Below, one piece after another: positions 39,625-42,940 of a DNA stretch of 42,940 nucleotides (positions are counted from its first letter, which is position 1; every line of letters starts with the position of its first letter). Origin of the DNA: Spirochaetales bacterium (GTDB lineage Bacteria; Spirochaetota; Spirochaetia; SZUA-6; JAFGRV01). The translations under genes and the position numbers were made by a program. The notes under the pieces were generated by a model. It was not told the origin of the DNA and searched no databases. It saw nothing but the letters and a program-made list of their open reading frames with translations. Where the stretch lies: contig JAFGHO010000098.1 in assembly GCA_016930085.1 (NCBI GenBank), positions 1 to 42,940 on the forward strand, in the 5' to 3' direction.

Positions 39625-41124
39625 TTACTCCTTTAGTTCGATGATAATGAGGGTCTCATCATCGGTGTGTACGGCATTGTCCCGGAACGCTTCGAAATCG
39701 GCGATGATATTTTTCAACATCATGGTGCATGGAAGATGAACATTTCTCAGTGCCGCCCGCAACAACCGCTCGAATCCATAATCTTCGTCTTTCGAATTGA
39801 CCGAATCGATAATACCATCCGTATATAATAATATCCTATCTCCGGGGTAAATTTCAATACTCCTCGAATTAAATGCATTTTCGATAACATGCGACATACC
39901 GATAAGGGCCCCTTTTGTCGTCAGGGGATAGACTTTTCCAGACCTGAGGAGATAGCCCTTCGGATGGGCGGCGTTCGAAAATATCGCCTGCTTGTTCCTG
40001 TCGATGATGAAATAAAATGCGGTAAAATATTTCTCGAACTCGATCATGAGATCCTTGAAAAGGAGGTTGATCCGTGTCAAAAGCTGTGACGGATCCGCGT
40101 ATTTGGGGGCTATCTCGACAAACTTGTCTTTGATTACCATTGTAATCAGCGCCGCGGCCACACCATGCCCCGAAACATCGGCGACAAGAACGCCGTATTT
40201 ATCTTTTCCGAGGGGGATAATATTATGGTAATCCCCGCTGACTTCCATATAAGGCTGATGATATACCGCAATATCAAAATATTTAGTCTGGCGCAGATTG
40301 GGGTAGATGGACTTTTGCACCGCATTCGCCATGACAAGTTCGAATCGCATTTGTTTGTTTTGTTCATCGAGTTTTGTAATGGTATCCTGAATGGAATCCG
40401 CCATTGTGTTGAATGCCAGACCAAGCCGGCCGATTTCATCCCGGCTTTTCAGCGATACTCGCGCGGCCAGATTCCCGTTTGATATTTCCTCGCTTTTTTT
40501 CGACAAGGTTTTTATCGGTGCGATAATAATCCTGTTGAGAAAAATACCAAAAAGGAAATGAAAGACCGCTATCGTTACGATGATAAGAATAACGAGAGAG
40601 TAGAGGGTGTTGAGCCGTTTTTTAATATCTTTCATTTCGAGCTTGAAGAGAAGTATCGGTTCCTCGATATATTGAATGCCCAGATATAAAGGAATATAGA
40701 AAAGAATTTCGTATTTTTCTTCTTCTATTCGCGAATAATAAAGCTGTCCCATAAACTCCTTTTTAGCGAGCGCCTTTTGCGCGTCGATCATATTGGATTG
40801 GTCAAGGGTAACATCGCTGCGTGATTGGTGGAGGATTCTTCCCGTTTCCGTAAAAATTATATAGTCTGAAAGCATATTATCGCAAATTTCCATAATGTTA
40901 TCCAGAACACGGTCTTCCGTGAGAACCTCCTCGCTTCGAAGGATCTCCCAACGGAGCGATTCTATCTGGGAATAGATGGTATTGGCGAACTCCTGTGTCT
41001 GATATTTCGAGGTTTCGGTGATAAGGTCAATCTGATTTTCGAATATGATGATGGTAAAAAATGAGATGTTGACGATGGCAAGGAAAATGTAGAGTATGCT
41101 TAATTTTAGACTTATACTTCTCAT
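39625..41124 (-). CDS. Membrane-bound PP2C-type (RsbU/SpoIIE) phosphatase with extracytoplasmic sensor and HAMP
   Basis: Two membrane spans (residues 7-28 and about 173-198) enclose a sensor region of about 145 residues with the look of a single Cache-like domain (DNMLSDYIIFTETGRILHQS). A HAMP domain (NRIIIAPIKTLSKKSEEISN) and a short coiled coil follow. The catalytic PP2C-like domain then has VSGDYHNI, VADVSGHGVAAALITM, LLYTDGIIDSVN and the final TDDETLIIIEL, whose Asp residues bind the two metals. RsbU proteins dephosphorylate a STAS antagonist. The STAS gene at 37660 is the nearest candidate partner. No ribosome site is clear at the ATG. It follows the OmpA-like gene by 163 bases on the same strand. 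Confidence 0.93.
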   Translation of the reverse strand: MRSISLKLSILYIFLAIVNISFFTIIIFENQIDLITETSKYQTQEFANTIYSQIESLRWEILRSEEVLTEDRVLDNIMEICDNMLSDYIIFTETGRILHQSRSDVTLDQSNMIDAQKALAKKEFMGQLYYSRIEEEKYEILFYIPLYLGIQYIEEPILLFKLEMKDIKKRLNTLYSLVILIIVTIAVFHFLFGIFLNRIIIAPIKTLSKKSEEISNGNLAARVSLKSRDEIGRLGLAFNTMADSIQDTITKLDEQNKQMRFELVMANAVQKSIYPNLRQTKYFDIAVYHQPYMEVSGDYHNIIPLGKDKYGVLVADVSGHGVAAALITMVIKDKFVEIAPKYADPSQLLTRINLLFKDLMIEFEKYFTAFYFIIDRNKQAIFSNAAHPKGYLLRSGKVYPLTTKGALIGMSHVIENAFNSRSIEIYPGDRILLYTDGIIDSVNSKDEDYGFERLLRAALRNVHLPCTMMLKNIIADFEAFRDNAVHTDDETLIIIELKE

Positions 41125-41287
41125 ATTACAGGAACCCTTTTATGAGCCCCTTCTTTCTGAATCGACAGAAAAAAGCCGGACATTAATACCCATTTTTTAA
41201 TTATTACGCTAATTATGGAAGTTTTCACGTTATAATACGATATAACACACCGATAAAGAGGTCAATCGGTTTTTCCAAAATAATGGG

Positions 41288-42421
41288 CTACCGTGTCCCG
41301 TTATCGATAATCTCGAACACGACCGTCGGGGATTTATCTTCATTCGAAAGAACGATCTGGCCGATAGAACTGATTTTTAATCGGTGTTCGCCGATACCCC
41401 TCTCGACAAAAAAATCCTTTATTCGTTTCGCTCTGCTTGTATATAATTTGTATTCTTCGGCGGGATTTTCCATGTATTCCGTGTAAGCCGATATGGAGAC
41501 GGCAAGGTGAGGGTTTTCTTCCAGAATTTTTATAATATCTTCCAGAACCGGGATCGATTCTGCCATGAGGGTGTCGGTATTTGTCTTGAACCGGATATTA
41601 TGAATATGGATTTTATCCCCCTTTTTCCCGTTTTTGAGAGGCAGCAGAGCGGGCGGGGTCGTTTCTTCATTGACCGCAGCGGTTTCGATTCCGCCTTCGT
41701 GAACAACGGTTTGTTCGGTTTGCGATCCGCCAAGGGGCAGATCGAAGGCGACGCCGATTCCAGCGTTCACGATACCGGTATCGATATCCTGTGTGCCGCC
41801 GGAATAACTCCAGTACTTAATATAGGAATCGAGATAGACGGTAAGCCACGGCAGGCCGGGGTGGGCGTTGATTCTGAGTCCGCCGTAATAATGCGGGGCC
41901 ATGGACGTTATCCCGCCCCGGTCATTAAACGAATAGAGAAGATCGATTCGATGGATTGTTTCGATATCGATGAAATCCCAGGGCGGTATAATCTTGAGGT
42001 GGAATTGAAAGGTAATACCGTAACAATCCAGGGTTTCGGACCCGGTACCGGATGTCTCGAGGGAATTGTTGAGCCAGATAAATCCCGTACCCCATTTTAT
42101 CGAGTAGAAGGAATCCGGTTCGAAGTACTGGTCGAACAACACCCGTAATGTCGTCCAGTTTCCGCCCACAGAACCGCCGCTTTCGACCTCTCCTTCGAAG
42201 AAGGAATAATCGAACGCCCCTTCGACACCCGCCGTGTATGAACCCGACATGTAACCGACCATGCAGGATGTTCTCAGGGTCAGACCGATGATAGCGTAAA
42301 CAGGATCATAGACCATGGGAGACGCCTCGATATCTCCCGCAATCCGCAGCCCTTCTTCGGAAGAGAAGAGGGGAAACACGGATACGACAAGAAAAAAACA
42401 GGCGGCCACGGTATGTTTCAT
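41288..42421 (-). CDS. Outer-membrane protein with beta-barrel and C-terminal OmpA domain
   Basis: A signal peptide (about residues 1-21, ending FSSEEG) precedes some 230 residues of alternating aromatic strands that fit a beta-barrel. A linker rich in Glu, Thr and Pro follows. Residues 270-375 are an OmpA/MotB-type peptidoglycan-binding domain: IHNIRFKTNTDTLMAESIPV, AVSISAYTEYMENPAEEYKL, and TSRAKRIKDFFVERGIGEHR. The usual Asn-x-Gly of the ISGHTD loop is changed to SAYTEY, so wall binding may be altered. TGGTATAAT at 42435-42427 lies five bases before the ATG, with no ribosome site, so the mRNA is probably leaderless. It may form an operon with the RsbU and TPR genes. Confidence 0.85.
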   Translation of the reverse strand: MKHTVAACFFLVVSVFPLFSSEEGLRIAGDIEASPMVYDPVYAIIGLTLRTSCMVGYMSGSYTAGVEGAFDYSFFEGEVESGGSVGGNWTTLRVLFDQYFEPDSFYSIKWGTGFIWLNNSLETSGTGSETLDCYGITFQFHLKIIPPWDFIDIETIHRIDLLYSFNDRGGITSMAPHYYGGLRINAHPGLPWLTVYLDSYIKYWSYSGGTQDIDTGIVNAGIGVAFDLPLGGSQTEQTVVHEGGIETAAVNEETTPPALLPLKNGKKGDKIHIHNIRFKTNTDTLMAESIPVLEDIIKILEENPHLAVSISAYTEYMENPAEEYKLYTSRAKRIKDFFVERGIGEHRLKISSIGQIVLSNEDKSPTVVFEIIDNGTR

Positions 42422-42426
42422 GGTTT

Positions 42427-42435
42427 ATTATACCA
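42427..42435 (-). promoter_or_regulatory. Extended -10 promoter of the OmpA-like gene (leaderless start)
   Basis: TGGTATAAT (42435-42427, minus strand) is a perfect extended -10 box. It lacks a good -35. Five bases separate it from the ATG, so transcription would begin at or one base from the start codon. Confidence 0.55.
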
Positions 42436-42478
42436 GAAAAGCGGTAAAAAAGGGAAGTGAAAAATAGAAACAAAGAAA

Positions 42479-42507
42479 TTGACAATCGCATTTTTTGATG
42501 TTATATT
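42479..42507 (+). promoter_or_regulatory. Promoter of the TAEP-repeat lipoprotein gene
   Basis: TTGACA (42479-42484) and TATATT (42502-42507) are exactly 17 bases apart, the strongest sigma-70-type promoter in the window. The leader to the ATG at 42590 is about 76 bases. Confidence 0.78.
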
Positions 42508-42589
42508 ATAAACAGAAGCAAAGCGGAAGCGTAAAAGAATTAATCAAGCGTAAAAAGCGTTTTAAAATATGTGATATGAAATAAAAGCA

Positions 42590-42940
42590 ATGAAGAAAAA
42601 GACTGTTTTTTGTTTATTTGTCATCATTTCACTCATATCATTTGTGACATGCCGCGATCCCGGTCTGTGGGGTGTGCTTGACGAACAGGAGGGCGATACG
42701 TCAACGGCGCCGACCGCCCCGGTTGAGGCACCGACTCCGGATACGACGGCAGAACCGACTGCCGAGGCAACCGTGGAACCAACCGCCGAGCCCACTGCCG
42801 AACCCACCGTAGAGCCGACCGCCGAGCCCACTGCCGAACCGACCGCTGAGCCTACTGCCGAGCCGACTTCGGAACCTACTGCCGAACCGACGGCGGAACC
42901 GACCGAAACACCAATCCCGACTGCGGAACCCACTGCCGAG
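42590..42940 (+). CDS. Lipoprotein with Thr-Ala-Glu-Pro repeats (3' end beyond the window)
   Basis: The frame starts MKKKTVFCLFVIISLISFVT and then Cys21, which fits a signal peptide with a loose spirochaetal lipobox. A short stretch RDPGLWGVLDEQEGD follows. Then comes a run of four-residue units of the form (T/S)-(A/V/S)-E-P, about twenty in the visible part, that continues past base 42940. Such acidic, Pro-rich runs form extended surface stalks between a lipid anchor and a distal domain. The distal part is not visible, so no function can be given. A strong promoter lies upstream, but no ribosome site is clear before the ATG. The DNA repeats also produce a long valine/glycine/serine frame on the other strand, which is not a gene. 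Confidence 0.85.
   Translation, partial: MKKKTVFCLFVIISLISFVTCRDPGLWGVLDEQEGDTSTAPTAPVEAPTPDTTAEPTAEATVEPTAEPTAEPTVEPTAEPTAEPTAEPTAEPTSEPTAEPTAEPTETPIPTAEPTAE

Noticed and set aside
42562-42933. Val/Gly/Ser repeat frame on the minus strand
   Set aside because: It is the complement of the TAEP repeats; the plus-strand frame has a signal peptide, lipobox and strong promoter.
1-42940. tRNA or rRNA genes
   Set aside because: No cloverleaf with a GTTCRANNC arm and no conserved rRNA segment was noticed in the gaps; a tRNA or rRNA search program was not available.

Overview
The window looks like a chromosomal segment of a free-living, plant-polysaccharide-degrading spirochaete (Spirochaetota). This is inferred from gene content and not from a marker phylogeny. 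It carries secreted glycoside hydrolases (a GH5 cellulase with a Thr-rich linker and a cellulose-binding-like tail, and a GH30 xylanase-like enzyme with a dockerin). It also carries lipoproteins with loose lipoboxes, an OmpA-type outer-membrane protein, FHA/GGDEF and RsbU/STAS signalling proteins, and a bS21 gene with a lysine/arginine-rich tail. There are no rRNA or tRNA genes, no CRISPR array, and no complete insertion sequence.

Layout. 1-1060: 3' end of the GH5 gene and a strong terminator. 1202-4084: comM and a putative zinc-protease lipoprotein on the other strand. 4085-4493: a non-coding stretch with a cluster of inverted CTGACAA repeats. 4494-7089 (minus): an ECF sigma factor carrying ankyrin repeats, overlapping a MutS-family ATPase. 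7347-12006 (plus): a tight three-gene unit of a diacylglycerol-kinase-fold protein, a P-loop kinase fused to a methyltransferase, and a GlpD-like glycerol-3-phosphate dehydrogenase. This is the best candidate here for an undescribed pathway. 11971-18087: a barrel-like protein, a U32 protein, dtd, a YjbQ protein, a VanY-type carboxypeptidase and lon. 18355-24775: GNAT, recO, thpR, pyrimidine-nucleoside phosphorylase, recJ and a homocysteine methyltransferase. 24850-25868: a GxxExxY gene inside nested inverted repeats, resembling a small mobile or selfish cassette. 26225-29995: the GH30-dockerin enzyme, a membrane/iron-sulfur-flavoprotein fusion, and its divergent TetR regulator with tandem operators. 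30004-32853: three very small genes (one of them bS21, apparently starting at AUC) and a long-chain acyl-CoA ligase. 33068-42421: a signalling block with an HU fusion, FHA, FHA-GGDEF, a HAD phosphatase, a DUF402-like protein, STAS, a TPR protein, an RsbU phosphatase and an OmpA-like protein. 42590-end: the start of a TAEP-repeat lipoprotein.

How the genes work together. The glycoside hydrolases act on cellulose and xylan outside the cell. The lipid-linked unit (DAG-kinase fold, kinase-methyltransferase, G3P dehydrogenase, and possibly the distant acyl-CoA ligase) points to glycerolipid metabolism. The RsbU and STAS proteins are two parts of a partner-switching cascade whose kinase (RsbW) and sigma factor are not in the window. 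Several genes without a Shine-Dalgarno sequence have promoter-like boxes placed so that transcription would start at or next to the ATG, which suggests leaderless translation is common in this organism. All positions and motifs were read by eye. No database search, fold prediction or phylogeny was run.
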